From Pantoea sp. 1.19 (GTDB lineage Bacteria > Pseudomonadota > Gammaproteobacteria > Enterobacterales > Enterobacteriaceae): 64,000 bases of DNA. This document shows, in pieces, positions 23,708 through 32,239 of the stretch. The first letter of the stretch is position 1; each line of letters opens with the position of its first letter. The stretch covers positions 62,001-126,000 of the forward strand of contig NZ_MRBS01000009.1 in the NCBI RefSeq assembly GCF_001922585.1, in the 5' to 3' direction. The notes below the pieces were generated by a model. That model had not been told where the DNA came from. It was given only the letters and a program-made list of their open reading frames with translations, and ran no database searches. A program made the position numbers and the translations under genes.

Positions 23708-25822
23708 TTGTATCTGTTCGAGAGCCTCAATCAGCTGATTGAAACCTACTTGCCTGAGGAGCAGATTAAGCGCCTCAAGCAAGCCTATCTTGTCGCACGT
23801 GATGCCCACGAGGGACAGACACGCTCCAGTGGTGAGCCCTATATCACTCACCCGGTTGCCGTCGCCTGTATTCTTGCGGAGATGAAGCTCGACCATGAAA
23901 CCCTCATGGCCGCGCTGCTGCATGACGTGATCGAAGATACCCCCGCCACGTACCAGGATATGGAACAGCTGTTTGGTAAAAGCGTTGCCGAGCTGGTGGA
24001 AGGGGTGTCCAAGCTGGACAAACTGAAATTCCGCGACAAGAAAGAGGCGCAGGCCGAAAACTTCCGCAAGATGATCATGGCGATGGTGCAGGATATCCGC
24101 GTCATTCTGATCAAGCTGGCCGACCGCACGCACAACATGCGCACCCTCGGATCGCTGCGGCCCGATAAGCGCCGCCGTATCGCCCGCGAAACGCTGGAGA
24201 TATATAGCCCGCTGGCTCATCGCCTGGGCATCCATCATCTGAAAACCGAGCTGGAAGAGCTGGGCTTTGAAGCCCTCTATCCTAACCGCTATCGGGTGAT
24301 TAAAGAGGTGGTAAAGGCAGCGCGCGGCAACCGCAAAGAGATGATTCAAAAAATCCTCTCGGAGATCGAAGGGCGGCTGCAGGAAGCGGGTATTCCCTGT
24401 CGCGTCTTTGGCCGCGAAAAACACCTGTACTCGATCTATCTGAAAATGCACCTGAAAGAGCAGCGTTTTCATTCCATTATGGATATTTACGCCTTTCGGG
24501 TGATCGTGCGCGATGTCGATACCTGCTATCGCGTGCTGGGCCAGATGCACAGTCTGTATAAGCCGCGCCCGGGCAGGATGAAAGATTACATCGCCATCCC
24601 GAAGGCGAACGGCTATCAGTCGCTGCATACCTCCATGATTGGTCCGCACGGCGTGCCGGTCGAGGTGCAGATCCGCACGGAAGATATGGATCAAATGGCG
24701 GAGATGGGAGTCGCGGCGCACTGGGCCTATAAAGAGCAGGGTGAAAGCAGCACCACCGCGCAGATTCGCGCCCAGCGCTGGATGCAGAGCCTGCTGGAGC
24801 TGCAGCAGAGCGCCGGCAGCTCGTTTGAATTTATTGAGAGCGTAAAATCCGATCTGTTCCCGGATGAGATTTACGTTTTTACTCCGGAAGGGCGCATCGT
24901 AGAGCTGCCCACCGGGTCCACTCCGGTCGACTTTGCCTATGCGGTGCATACGGACATCGGCCATGCCTGCGTGGGTGCCCGCGTTGACCGGCAGCCCTAT
25001 CCGCTGTCGCAGCCGCTGACCAGCGGACAAACCGTGGAGATTATCACCGCCCCGGGCGCGCGGCCTAACGCTGCCTGGCTGAACTTTGTCGTCAGCTCGA
25101 AAGCGCGGGCCAAAATTCGTCAGCTGCTGAAGAACCTGAAGCGCGATGAGTCCGTCAGCCTTGGCCGGCGCCTGCTCAGCCACGCGCTGGGCGGCAGCCG
25201 CAAGCTGGCGGAGATCCCGGAGCAAAATATCCAGCACGAGCTGGAGCGGATGAAGCTCGCCAGCCTCGACGACCTGCTGGCAGAAATTGGCCTCGGCAAT
25301 GCGATGAGCGTGGTGGTCGCTAAAAATCTGCAGCAGAGCGAAGCTCAGGCGGAGCAGGTCAGCGTGAAAACCCGCGGCAAGCTGCCGATCAAAGGCGCCG
25401 ACGGCGTGCTAATCACCTTCGCCAAGTGCTGCCGCCCGATCCCCGGCGATCCCATCGTGGCGCACGTCAGTCCGGGCAAAGGGCTGGTGGTGCATCACGA
25501 GTCCTGCCGGAATATCCGCGGCTATCAGAAAGAGCCGGAGAAGTTTATGGCGGTGGCGTGGGATGATACCCTGAGCGATCAGGAGTTTGTCGCCGAAATT
25601 AAGGTGGACATGTTTAACCATCAGGGCGCGCTGGCCAACCTGACCGCGGCGATTAACACCGCCGGATCCAACATTCAAAGCCTGAACACCGAAGAGAAAG
25701 ATGGCCGCGTGTACTGCGCTTATATTCGCCTGACCGCGCGCGACCGCGTCCATCTGGCCAACATCATGCGAAAAATCCGCGTGATGCCGGACGTGATCAA
25801 AGTTCATCGTAACCGTAACTGA
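23708..25822 (+). CDS. spoT: Bifunctional (p)ppGpp synthetase/hydrolase SpoT
   Basis: 704 residues (E. coli 702). It begins with a TTG codon, as E. coli spoT does, giving (M)YLFESLNQLIETYLPE. The HD hydrolase site is in AALLHDVIEDTPA, the weak synthetase region in KDYIAIPKANGYQSLHTSMI, the TGS domain around IYVFTPEGRIVELPTGSTPV, the zinc-finger-like region in ITFAKCCRPIPGD, and a C-terminal ACT domain. It sets stringent-response alarmone levels. It sits in the gmk-rpoZ-spoT-trmH-recG operon. Confidence 0.98.
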   Translation: MYLFESLNQLIETYLPEEQIKRLKQAYLVARDAHEGQTRSSGEPYITHPVAVACILAEMKLDHETLMAALLHDVIEDTPATYQDMEQLFGKSVAELVEGVSKLDKLKFRDKKEAQAENFRKMIMAMVQDIRVILIKLADRTHNMRTLGSLRPDKRRRIARETLEIYSPLAHRLGIHHLKTELEELGFEALYPNRYRVIKEVVKAARGNRKEMIQKILSEIEGRLQEAGIPCRVFGREKHLYSIYLKMHLKEQRFHSIMDIYAFRVIVRDVDTCYRVLGQMHSLYKPRPGRMKDYIAIPKANGYQSLHTSMIGPHGVPVEVQIRTEDMDQMAEMGVAAHWAYKEQGESSTTAQIRAQRWMQSLLELQQSAGSSFEFIESVKSDLFPDEIYVFTPEGRIVELPTGSTPVDFAYAVHTDIGHACVGARVDRQPYPLSQPLTSGQTVEIITAPGARPNAAWLNFVVSSKARAKIRQLLKNLKRDESVSLGRRLLSHALGGSRKLAEIPEQNIQHELERMKLASLDDLLAEIGLGNAMSVVVAKNLQQSEAQAEQVSVKTRGKLPIKGADGVLITFAKCCRPIPGDPIVAHVSPGKGLVVHHESCRNIRGYQKEPEKFMAVAWDDTLSDQEFVAEIKVDMFNHQGALANLTAAINTAGSNIQSLNTEEKDGRVYCAYIRLTARDRVHLANIMRKIRVMPDVIKVHRNRN

Positions 25823-25825
25823 GCC

Positions 25826-26521
25826 ATGAATCCTCAACGCTTTGCCCGAATCCGTCAGATGCTGGCCGCCCGCCAGCACGATCTGACGGTGTGCATGGAG
25901 CAGGTGCACAAGCCGCACAACGTTTCTGCCGTGATCCGCACCGCCGATGCCGTGGGGGTACACCAGGTTCACGCCGTCTGGCCGGGCAGCCGGATGCGCA
26001 CCCAGGTCTCCACCGCCGCCGGCAGCAACAGCTGGGTAACGGTCAAAACCCACCCGACGATTGCCGACGCGGTCGCCGAACTGAAGGGTGCCGGGATGCA
26101 GGTTCTGGCCACCCATCTCTCGGCCAGCGCCGTCGATTTCCGCCAGATAGATTACACCCGCCCGACCTGTATTCTGATGGGCCAGGAGAAGACCGGCATC
26201 ACCGACGAAGCGCTGGCGCTGGCCGACCAGGATATCATCATTCCGATGGTCGGCATGGTGCAGTCACTGAACGTCTCCGTTGCCTCAGCGCTGATCCTGT
26301 ATGAAGCGCAGCGCCAGCGGCAGAACGCCGGCATGTATCAGCGCGACGTCAGCCTGCTGGAGGAAGCCGAGCAGCAGCGCCTGCTGTTTGAGGGCGGCTA
26401 TCCGGTACTGGCGCGCGTAGCGAAGCAGAAGCGTCTCCCCTATCCGCGCATCAATGCACAGGGCGAAATTGAAGCCGATCCGCAGTGGTGGGCGACCATG
26501 CAGGCGGCGAAAGTCCGATGA
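25826..26521 (+). CDS. trmH: tRNA (guanosine-18-2'-O)-methyltransferase
   Basis: 231 residues (E. coli 229). The three SPOUT motifs are NVSAVIRTADAVGVHQVHAV, ILMGQEKTGITDEALAL and VGMVQSLNVSVASALILYEA, which form the knotted SAM site. It 2'-O-methylates G18 in the tRNA D-loop. It begins 3 bases after spoT and its stop shares ATGA with the recG start, indicating translational coupling. Confidence 0.97.
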   Translation: MNPQRFARIRQMLAARQHDLTVCMEQVHKPHNVSAVIRTADAVGVHQVHAVWPGSRMRTQVSTAAGSNSWVTVKTHPTIADAVAELKGAGMQVLATHLSASAVDFRQIDYTRPTCILMGQEKTGITDEALALADQDIIIPMVGMVQSLNVSVASALILYEAQRQRQNAGMYQRDVSLLEEAEQQRLLFEGGYPVLARVAKQKRLPYPRINAQGEIEADPQWWATMQAAKVR

Positions 26522-28599
26522 CCGCTCGCCTGCTGGACGCCATTCCGTTAAGTACGCTTTCCGGCGTCGGCGCCAGCCAGGCGGGCAAGCTGGCGAAGCT
26601 GGGCCTGCATACGCTGCAGGATCTGCTGCTGCACCTGCCAATGCGCTACGAAGACCGCACTACGCTTTGGGCGATTAACGATCTGCTGCCCGGTATCTGG
26701 GCCACGGTCGAAGGTGACGTGCTGAACAGCGAGATAACCTTTGGCCGCCGCCGCATGCTGGTATGTCAGATAAGCGACGGCACCGGAGTGATCACGCTGC
26801 GCTTTTTCAATTTTAATGCCGGCATGAAAAACAGCCTCGCCCCGGGTCGGCGGGTGACGGCTTATGGCGAAATACGCCGCGGTCAGCGCGGCGGCGAGAT
26901 CATTCATCCGGAATACCGCCTGCAGGGCGACGGCAGCAGCCACGGGCTTGAGGAGACGCTGACCCCGGTCTATCACACTACTGAAGGCATCCGCCAGGCG
27001 ACGCTACGCAAGCTGACCGACCAGGCGCTGGCGCTGCTGGACACCTGCGCTATTGCCGAGCTGCTGCCGGCAACGCTCAGCAAGGGCCTCATGAGCCTGC
27101 CGGACGCGCTGCGCACGCTGCACCGTCCGCCGCCGGATATGCAGCTCAGCGAACTGGACAGCGGCCAGCACCCGGCCCAGCGCCGACTGATCATGGAGGA
27201 GCTGCTGGCACACAATCTCAGCATGCTGGCCGTCCGCGCCGGCGCCCAGCGGCACCACGCCCTGCCCCTGGCGCCGCTGCACAGCCTCAGCGATCGGCTA
27301 CTGGCGACGCTGCCGTTCCGCCCGACCGCCGCCCAGCGGCGGGTGGTCGCCGACATAGAGCAGGATCTGGCGCACGACTATCCGATGCTGCGCCTGGTTC
27401 AGGGCGACGTGGGATCGGGTAAAACGCTGGTGGCCGCTCTCGCGGCGCTGAACGTGATTGCGCACGGTAAGCAGGTAGCACTGATGGCGCCCACTGAACT
27501 GCTGGCGGAACAGCACGCGGCCAATTTTCGCCAGTGGCTCGCGCCGCTGGGCCTGGAAGTGGGCTGGCTGGCCGGTAAGCAAAAAGGCAAAGCGCGCCAG
27601 GCGCAGCAGGAGGCGATCGCGCGCGGCGAGGTGGCGATGGTGGTGGGCACCCACGCCCTGTTTCAGGAGCAGGTGCAGTTTAACGGGCTGGCGCTGGTGA
27701 TCATCGACGAGCAGCACCGCTTTGGCGTCCACCAGCGACTGGCGCTGTGGGAGAAAGGCGAGCAGCAGGGGTTTCATCCGCATCAGCTGATCATGACCGC
27801 AACCCCCATCCCGCGCACGCTGGCAATGACCGCTTATGCCGATCTCGATACCTCAACCATCGATGAACTGCCACCGGGACGCACGCCGGTTACCACCGTG
27901 GCGATTCCCGACAGCCGCCGCGAAGAGATCATCGCCCGCGTGAAGCGCGCCTGCGGCGAGGAGGGGCGTCAGGCCTACTGGGTGTGTACGCTGATTGAGG
28001 AGTCCGATCTGCTGGAGGCCCAGGCCGCGGAGGCCAGCTGGGAAGCGTTGAAGCTGGCGCTGCCGGCGCTAACGGTTGGCCTGGTGCACGGGCGTATGAA
28101 GCCCGCCGAGAAGCAGGCGGTCATGCAAGCCTTTAAGCAGGGAGAGATTCACCTGCTGGTCGCCACCACGGTGATTGAGGTTGGCGTCGACGTGCCGAAC
28201 GCCAGCCTGATGATCATTGAAAATCCGGAGCGCCTGGGGCTGGCGCAGTTGCACCAGCTGCGCGGCCGGGTGGGACGCGGCGCGGTGGCCTCGCACTGCG
28301 TACTGCTGTACAAATCGCCGCTGAGCCAGACCGCACAAAAACGGCTGCAGGTGCTACGCGACAGCAACGATGGCTTTGTCATCGCCCAGCGTGACCTTGA
28401 GATACGGGGCCCTGGCGAGCTGCTTGGCACTCGCCAGACCGGTAACGCCGAGTTTCGCGTGGCCGATTTACTGCGCGACCAGGCGCTGATCCCGGAGGTT
28501 CAGCGCGTGGCGCGCTATCTGCATCAGCACTATCCCGAGCAGGCGCAGGCGCTGGTCGAGCGCTGGCTGCCGGAAACCGAACGTTACTCTCACGCCTGA
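26518..28599 (+). CDS. recG: ATP-dependent DNA helicase RecG
   Basis: 693 residues, the usual RecG length, from the ATG overlapping the trmH stop. The N-terminal wedge/OB domain binds branched DNA. Walker A is VQGDVGSGKTLVAA, motif II is IIDEQHRFGVHQR, and motif VI is HQLRGRVGRGAVASHC. RecG regresses stalled forks and limits R-loops and over-replication. It converges directly on yidA with no spacer (stop ends 28599, yidA stop starts 28600). Confidence 0.98.
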   Translation: MTARLLDAIPLSTLSGVGASQAGKLAKLGLHTLQDLLLHLPMRYEDRTTLWAINDLLPGIWATVEGDVLNSEITFGRRRMLVCQISDGTGVITLRFFNFNAGMKNSLAPGRRVTAYGEIRRGQRGGEIIHPEYRLQGDGSSHGLEETLTPVYHTTEGIRQATLRKLTDQALALLDTCAIAELLPATLSKGLMSLPDALRTLHRPPPDMQLSELDSGQHPAQRRLIMEELLAHNLSMLAVRAGAQRHHALPLAPLHSLSDRLLATLPFRPTAAQRRVVADIEQDLAHDYPMLRLVQGDVGSGKTLVAALAALNVIAHGKQVALMAPTELLAEQHAANFRQWLAPLGLEVGWLAGKQKGKARQAQQEAIARGEVAMVVGTHALFQEQVQFNGLALVIIDEQHRFGVHQRLALWEKGEQQGFHPHQLIMTATPIPRTLAMTAYADLDTSTIDELPPGRTPVTTVAIPDSRREEIIARVKRACGEEGRQAYWVCTLIEESDLLEAQAAEASWEALKLALPALTVGLVHGRMKPAEKQAVMQAFKQGEIHLLVATTVIEVGVDVPNASLMIIENPERLGLAQLHQLRGRVGRGAVASHCVLLYKSPLSQTAQKRLQVLRDSNDGFVIAQRDLEIRGPGELLGTRQTGNAEFRVADLLRDQALIPEVQRVARYLHQHYPEQAQALVERWLPETERYSHA

Positions 28600-29415
28600 T
28601 CAGACGTCGAGCACATACTTCTCAATCGCCAGCGCCGCGCCGTCTTCGCGGTTGCTGGCGGTATGGTACGGCGTTATTGCCTTCACGCTGTCAACCGCAT
28701 TGCCCATCGCCACGCCAATACCGGCAAACGCGATCATCGCCAGATCGTTTTCCTGATCGCCCAGCGTCATCACCCGATCGCGCGCCAGTCCCAGCCGCTC
28801 GGCCAGCAGACTGACCGCCGTACCTTTATTGACCCGCTTATCGAGAATTTCCAGATAGTACGGTGCACTTTTCATGATGGTGTATTCTCGCTTGAGCTCT
28901 GCCGGAATACGCGCTATCGCCGCATCCAGTTTTGCCGGCTCATCGATCATCATGACTTTAGGAAAGCGCATCGCCGGGTCCATCTCCGCCAGCGTACGGT
29001 AGCGGAGCGGGATGCCGGTGAGCGAGGACTCGTGAACGGTGTATTCGCTGATGTCTTTATTTGGGGTGTAAAGATGATCTTTATCCATGGCGTGAAAGTG
29101 CACGCCCAACGACTCTGCCAGCCGGTAGAAACGCACATACTCGTCCAGGCTGAGGGTCACTTCCGCCACGCACTCGCCGGTGTCGGCACGCTGAACCAGC
29201 GCACCATTATTGGTCACGCAGTACTGTCCCGGCTCGTTAAGGCCCAGTTCCGCAAGGTAATTTTTTACCCCGACGAAGGGCCGACCGGTGGCCAGCACCA
29301 CGGTCACGCCGCGCGCGCGCGCCGCCTGTATCGCCTGTTTTACCCGCGGAGTGATCTCATGCTGCGGGTTCAGCAGCGTGCCGTCCATATCGATTGCGAT
29401 CAGTTGAATTGCCAT
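28600..29415 (-). CDS. yidA: HAD-family sugar-phosphatase YidA
   Basis: 271 residues (E. coli YidA 270) from MAIQLIAIDMDGTLLNPQHE. The HAD nucleophile motif is IDMDGTLL, motif III/IV is LGDQENDLAMIAFAGIGVAM, and KRVNKGTAV contains the conserved Lys region; a Cof-type C2 cap lies between. These enzymes dephosphorylate sugar phosphates. In E. coli yidA sits by the gyrB operon; here the oxidant locus separates it from gyrB. Upstream in-frame ATGs are ignored because the family begins with MAI. Confidence 0.92.
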   Translation of the reverse strand: MAIQLIAIDMDGTLLNPQHEITPRVKQAIQAARARGVTVVLATGRPFVGVKNYLAELGLNEPGQYCVTNNGALVQRADTGECVAEVTLSLDEYVRFYRLAESLGVHFHAMDKDHLYTPNKDISEYTVHESSLTGIPLRYRTLAEMDPAMRFPKVMMIDEPAKLDAAIARIPAELKREYTIMKSAPYYLEILDKRVNKGTAVSLLAERLGLARDRVMTLGDQENDLAMIAFAGIGVAMGNAVDSVKAITPYHTASNREDGAALAIEKYVLDV

Positions 29416-29547
29416 AACGCCCTCATTGAGTCCTGTTTTCATCATGCTAGCGTGATTTCGCGCACATTTTCCAGCCTGATTGTACAGCATGCGTGCGCTT
29501 TCGCAGTATACCGCAGGAGGCGAGGGCTTCCTCCCGCGGTCGATAAC

Positions 29548-29919
29548 TCAGTGGCTCATGGCGTCTTTGCCCATCGCGTCTTTTTTCATCTCATCCTTGC
29601 CCATGGCGTCTTTTTTCATGCCGTCATGAGACTGGGCATCTTGGCTCATTGCATCTTTTTTCATGGCATCTTTGCTCATCGCGTCTTTCTTCATAGCATC
29701 TTTGTTCATGCCGTCATGGGACATCTGGCCCATTTCGTCCTTTTTCATGGCGTCTTTGCTCATGGCGTCTTTCTTCATAGCATCTTTGTTCATGCCGTCA
29801 TGGGACATCTGGCCCATTTCGTCCTTTTTCATGGCGTCTTTGCTCATGGCGTCAGCCGCCCAGGCACTGGACATCATCAATACAGAGGCAGTCATCACAG
29901 CAGAGATTAATTTTTTCAT
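29548..29919 (-). CDS. Secreted methionine-rich MXKDX-repeat protein (MrpX-like)
   Basis: 123 residues from the ATG at 29919, which has an AAGGA site 7 bases upstream (the ATG at 29925 is too close to it). A signal peptide (KKLISAVMTASVLMMSSAWA) is followed by a 102-residue mature chain built of five-residue units such as DAMKK, SKDAM and NKDAM. I count 20 Met in it (about 20%), no Cys, and high Lys/Asp, so it is probably disordered and periplasmic. The family is called 'pentapeptide MXKDX repeat protein'. It is the last gene of an operon with a molybdopterin oxidoreductase and a cytochrome b. By analogy with Azospira MrpX it could be a sacrificial oxidant sink; that role is inference. Confidence 0.88.
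   Translation of the reverse strand: MKKLISAVMTASVLMMSSAWAADAMSKDAMKKDEMGQMSHDGMNKDAMKKDAMSKDAMKKDEMGQMSHDGMNKDAMKKDAMSKDAMKKDAMSQDAQSHDGMKKDAMGKDEMKKDAMGKDAMSH
29677..29844 (-). repeat. 84-base tandem duplication inside the MXKDX gene
   Basis: Bases 29677-29760 and 29761-29844 are the same 84-base unit twice, differing at one base (29680 versus 29764). Each encodes 28 residues with the order SKDAM-KKDEM-GQM-SHDGM-NKDAM-KKDAM. The near identity shows recent expansion by recombination or slippage, and repeat number may vary between strains. Confidence 0.95.
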
Positions 29920-29973
29920 TGTCATTTCCTTATTGCATTGAGCGCACGCGCGGTGCGCGGGGGATTAACGACA

Positions 29974-30750
29974 TTAACTCCCGCCAAACCAGTTATAGCC
30001 CTGGTCTTCCCAGTAGCCACCGGGAAAGCGGTTAGTTACTTCGATAATCTGAATGTGTTTCGGGTTCTTATAGCCGAGCTTGGTGGGTATCCGCAGTTTC
30101 ATCGGATAGCCGTATTTCGGTGGCAGTGGCCCCCCGTTCCAGCTCAGGGTCAACTGCGTCTGCGGATGCAGCGCCGTCGCCATATCGATGCTGGTGAAGT
30201 AATCGTCCGCGCAGGTAAACTTAATGTATTTCGCGGATAAATCAGCGCCGACGTGCTGCAGAAACAGGGAAAACGGCACACCGCCCCATTTGCCAATCGC
30301 GCTCCACCCTTCAACGCAAATGTGCCGGGTGATCTGCTCGACCTGCGGTAAACGCTGCAGCTCTGTCAGCCGCCAGGGTTTTTTATCGCGCACCTGTCCG
30401 CCGACCTGTAGCCGATAGTCGTGGCCGTCAACGTGCGGAATATCCTCTTCGCCATAAAAGGCGTTAAACGGGAAATTCGGATCCACCTGCGCCTGGCTAT
30501 AAACCGGGGCTAAATCCTGTGGGTCAAACAGCCACTGCTGCACGCGATCGTTAAGACGCGAGAGGCGCCCCAGGGTTGCTTCCACATCGGGATGACTGCT
30601 GATATCACAACCGGTTAATAGCACCACGCCACCGAGCGTCAGCCCCTGACGTAAAAAACGGCGGCGCGACTCCCCCTGCAGTTTCCTGGCCAGCAGCTGC
30701 GTGGCCTCCTTCACCAGTGCCTTACCGTCAACATGGATTGGCTTCGTCAT
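29974..30750 (-). CDS. Tat-exported molybdopterin oxidoreductase (sulfite oxidase/MsrP fold)
   Basis: 258 residues. The molybdenum ligand is Cys145 in RHICVEGWSAIGKWGGVPF, as in the sulfite oxidase and MsrP (YedY) families; YGYPMKLRIPTKLGYKNPKH is the C-terminal cofactor-binding part. The N-terminal region has a twin-arginine motif at residues 29-31 (SRRRFLRQGLTLGG) followed by a hydrophobic stretch ending LLTGC, a lipobox-like Cys48. It is shorter than E. coli MsrP (334) and is not a typical msrP. The cytochrome b gene lies 10 bases upstream and the Met-rich protein gene 54 bases downstream, so it may reduce Met sulfoxide in that protein using quinol electrons. Substrate is inferred. Confidence 0.88.
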   Translation of the reverse strand: MTKPIHVDGKALVKEATQLLARKLQGESRRRFLRQGLTLGGVVLLTGCDISSHPDVEATLGRLSRLNDRVQQWLFDPQDLAPVYSQAQVDPNFPFNAFYGEEDIPHVDGHDYRLQVGGQVRDKKPWRLTELQRLPQVEQITRHICVEGWSAIGKWGGVPFSLFLQHVGADLSAKYIKFTCADDYFTSIDMATALHPQTQLTLSWNGGPLPPKYGYPMKLRIPTKLGYKNPKHIQIIEVTNRFPGGYWEDQGYNWFGGS

Positions 30751-30760
30751 TTTTCTCTCC

Positions 30761-31372
30761 TTAGCGCCCGCGCAGCATGGCCAGCAGGGTTTTCGGTACC
30801 AGCAACACCATCACCAGATGGATGAGCACAAAGGTGACCAGCGCGGCCATGCTGAAAAAGTGGACGTAACGTGCGGCCTCATAGCCGCCCATCAGGGTGC
30901 GCAGCAGTGGAAACTGTACTGATTTCCATAACACCAGCCCGGACACGACCAGTAACACGCTATCCACCATGACAAACAGGTAGGCCGCCTTTTGCACCGC
31001 GTTATACTGGCGAAGATCGCCGTGTGACAGGCGTCCGCGGATCGCGGCAGCCAGGTCCCGCCAGATTGCCAGCGGACTGAGGGGGAAAAACCGATGGCGC
31101 AAGCGGCCAGTAACCAGGTTTAGCAGCAGGTAACACAGACCATTGATGCCGACGATCCACATTGCCGCAAAGTGCCACTGTAAGGCTCCCCCCAGCCAGC
31201 CGCCCAGCGTCAAACCGTGGGTAAAGTGGAAATCAAACAGCGGTGAGGCGTTGTAAATTCGCCAGCCGCTGGTGACCATTACCAGCACCGCCAGCGCGTT
31301 GATCCAGTGGCAAAGGCGCAGCCACAGGGGGTGTATAGCGATTTTCGTCGAGGAAACTGTCTTTGCTGTCAT
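30761..31372 (-). CDS. Cytochrome b561-type membrane subunit
   Basis: 203 residues from the ATG at 31372; in-frame starts at 31393 and 31417 are possible, and none has a strong ribosome-binding site. Four hydrophobic spans carry candidate haem His residues: HPLWLRLCHWINALAVLVMV (His22), HFAAMWIVGINGLCYLLLNL and RYVHFFSMAALVTFVLIHLV. This is the cytochrome b/b6 (b561, hydrogenase-type) fold, which passes quinol electrons to a periplasmic partner. The partner is almost certainly the molybdopterin protein encoded 10 bases downstream, a pairing like MsrQ-MsrP but with an unrelated type of membrane subunit. Confidence 0.87.
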   Translation of the reverse strand: MTAKTVSSTKIAIHPLWLRLCHWINALAVLVMVTSGWRIYNASPLFDFHFTHGLTLGGWLGGALQWHFAAMWIVGINGLCYLLLNLVTGRLRHRFFPLSPLAIWRDLAAAIRGRLSHGDLRQYNAVQKAAYLFVMVDSVLLVVSGLVLWKSVQFPLLRTLMGGYEAARYVHFFSMAALVTFVLIHLVMVLLVPKTLLAMLRGR

Positions 31373-31435
31373 GTTGCCGCCCCGGTCATCCATCCTGTCG
31401 ATACGAGCAGTCTGCACCGCTGGGGCTCATCAAAT

Positions 31436-31464
31436 CCTCACGCAAAGTTAACTTAAATGTGATC
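31436..31464. promoter_or_regulatory. Candidate response-regulator site in the divergent promoter
   Basis: A 29-base block framed by inverted TCAC and GTGA, with a central palindrome AAGTTAACTT (31445-31454), lies midway between the divergent operons. The block recurs at 53216-53244 upstream of a DUF1471 gene with 22 of 29 bases identical, including CCTCACGCAA, TTAAC and GTGATC. The most likely binder is the adjacent OmpR-type regulator, which usually autoregulates; this is inference. Confidence 0.6.
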
Positions 31465-31519
31465 ACTTCCGGCGGCGACTTTCGCTACTATCAAACTAAT
31501 CTTGGTAGGGGATATGCCG

Positions 31520-32239
31520 ATGGAAAACGCCCGTAATCTTCTGGTCGTGGAAGACGATTGCCACATAGCAGAACTGCTGCAGCTGCATTTACAGGACGAG
31601 GGGTTCAGGGTCACCCACGCCGCCGACGGGGAGCGGGGGATGGCGCTGCTGGAGCAGGGAGGCTGGGATGCGCTGATCCTCGACTTGATGCTGCCCGGTA
31701 TTGATGGCCTGGAAATCTGTCGCCGCGCGCGCAACATGACCCGCTATACGCCGATCATCATGATTAGCGCACGCAGTAGCGAGGTGCACCGCGTACTCGG
31801 CCTCGAGCTGGGGGCCGATGATTATCTGGCCAAGCCGTTTTCGATGCTGGAGCTGGTGGCGCGGGTCAAGGCGCTGTTCCGTCGCCAGGAGGCGATGGGT
31901 AAAAATTTACGTCTCGACGCCGGATTGCTCACCCTCGGAGAGCTGCAGATTGATCCCATCGCGCGTGAAGTACGCCTGAGTCAACAGAGCGTGGATCTGA
32001 CGCCGCGCGAATTTGATTTGCTGTTTCACTTCGCCCGTCATCCGGGCAAAGTGTTTTCCCGCCTGCAGCTGTTGGATCTGGTCTGGGGCTATCAGCACGA
32101 TGGCTATGAACACACGGTGAATACCCACATTAATCGCCTGCGGGTAAAAATTGAACGCGACCCGGCCGCGCCGGAGCGCATCCTGACCGTGTGGGGCAAA
32201 GGCTATAAATTCGTATTACCTGGAGAACATTCCGCATGA
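31520..32239 (+). CDS. OmpR-family response regulator
   Basis: 239 residues from the ATG at 31520, which has AGGGG 8 bases upstream (TTG 31502 and ATG 31514 are alternatives). The receiver domain has the acidic pair VVEDD, phospho-acceptor Asp55 in LILDLMLPG and the switch Lys in YLAKPFSML. The C-terminal winged helix includes DLTPREFDLLFHFARHPGKV and YEHTVNTHINRLRVKIE. It is divergent from the cytochrome/molybdopterin/Met-rich operon and overlaps the kinase gene by ATGA, so it is the likely controller of that operon, comparable in role to E. coli HprR (YedW), which controls msrPQ. Confidence 0.93.
   Translation: MENARNLLVVEDDCHIAELLQLHLQDEGFRVTHAADGERGMALLEQGGWDALILDLMLPGIDGLEICRRARNMTRYTPIIMISARSSEVHRVLGLELGADDYLAKPFSMLELVARVKALFRRQEAMGKNLRLDAGLLTLGELQIDPIAREVRLSQQSVDLTPREFDLLFHFARHPGKVFSRLQLLDLVWGYQHDGYEHTVNTHINRLRVKIERDPAAPERILTVWGKGYKFVLPGEHSA

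Noticed and set aside
23681-25237. Minus-strand frame of 518 codons
   Set aside because: It lies wholly opposite spoT and shows typical antisense composition (rich in His, Arg, Gln), as expected in GC-rich coding DNA.
29677-29844. Possible CRISPR-like repeats
   Set aside because: The repeats are contiguous, in frame and coding, with no spacers and no cas genes nearby.
28663-29910. Long plus-strand frame (415 codons) with a repetitive HGVFAHRVFF-like pattern
   Set aside because: It is the antisense of yidA and of the MXKDX repeats; the repetition is just the reverse complement of the Met-rich coding repeat, and no ribosome-binding site or family supports it.
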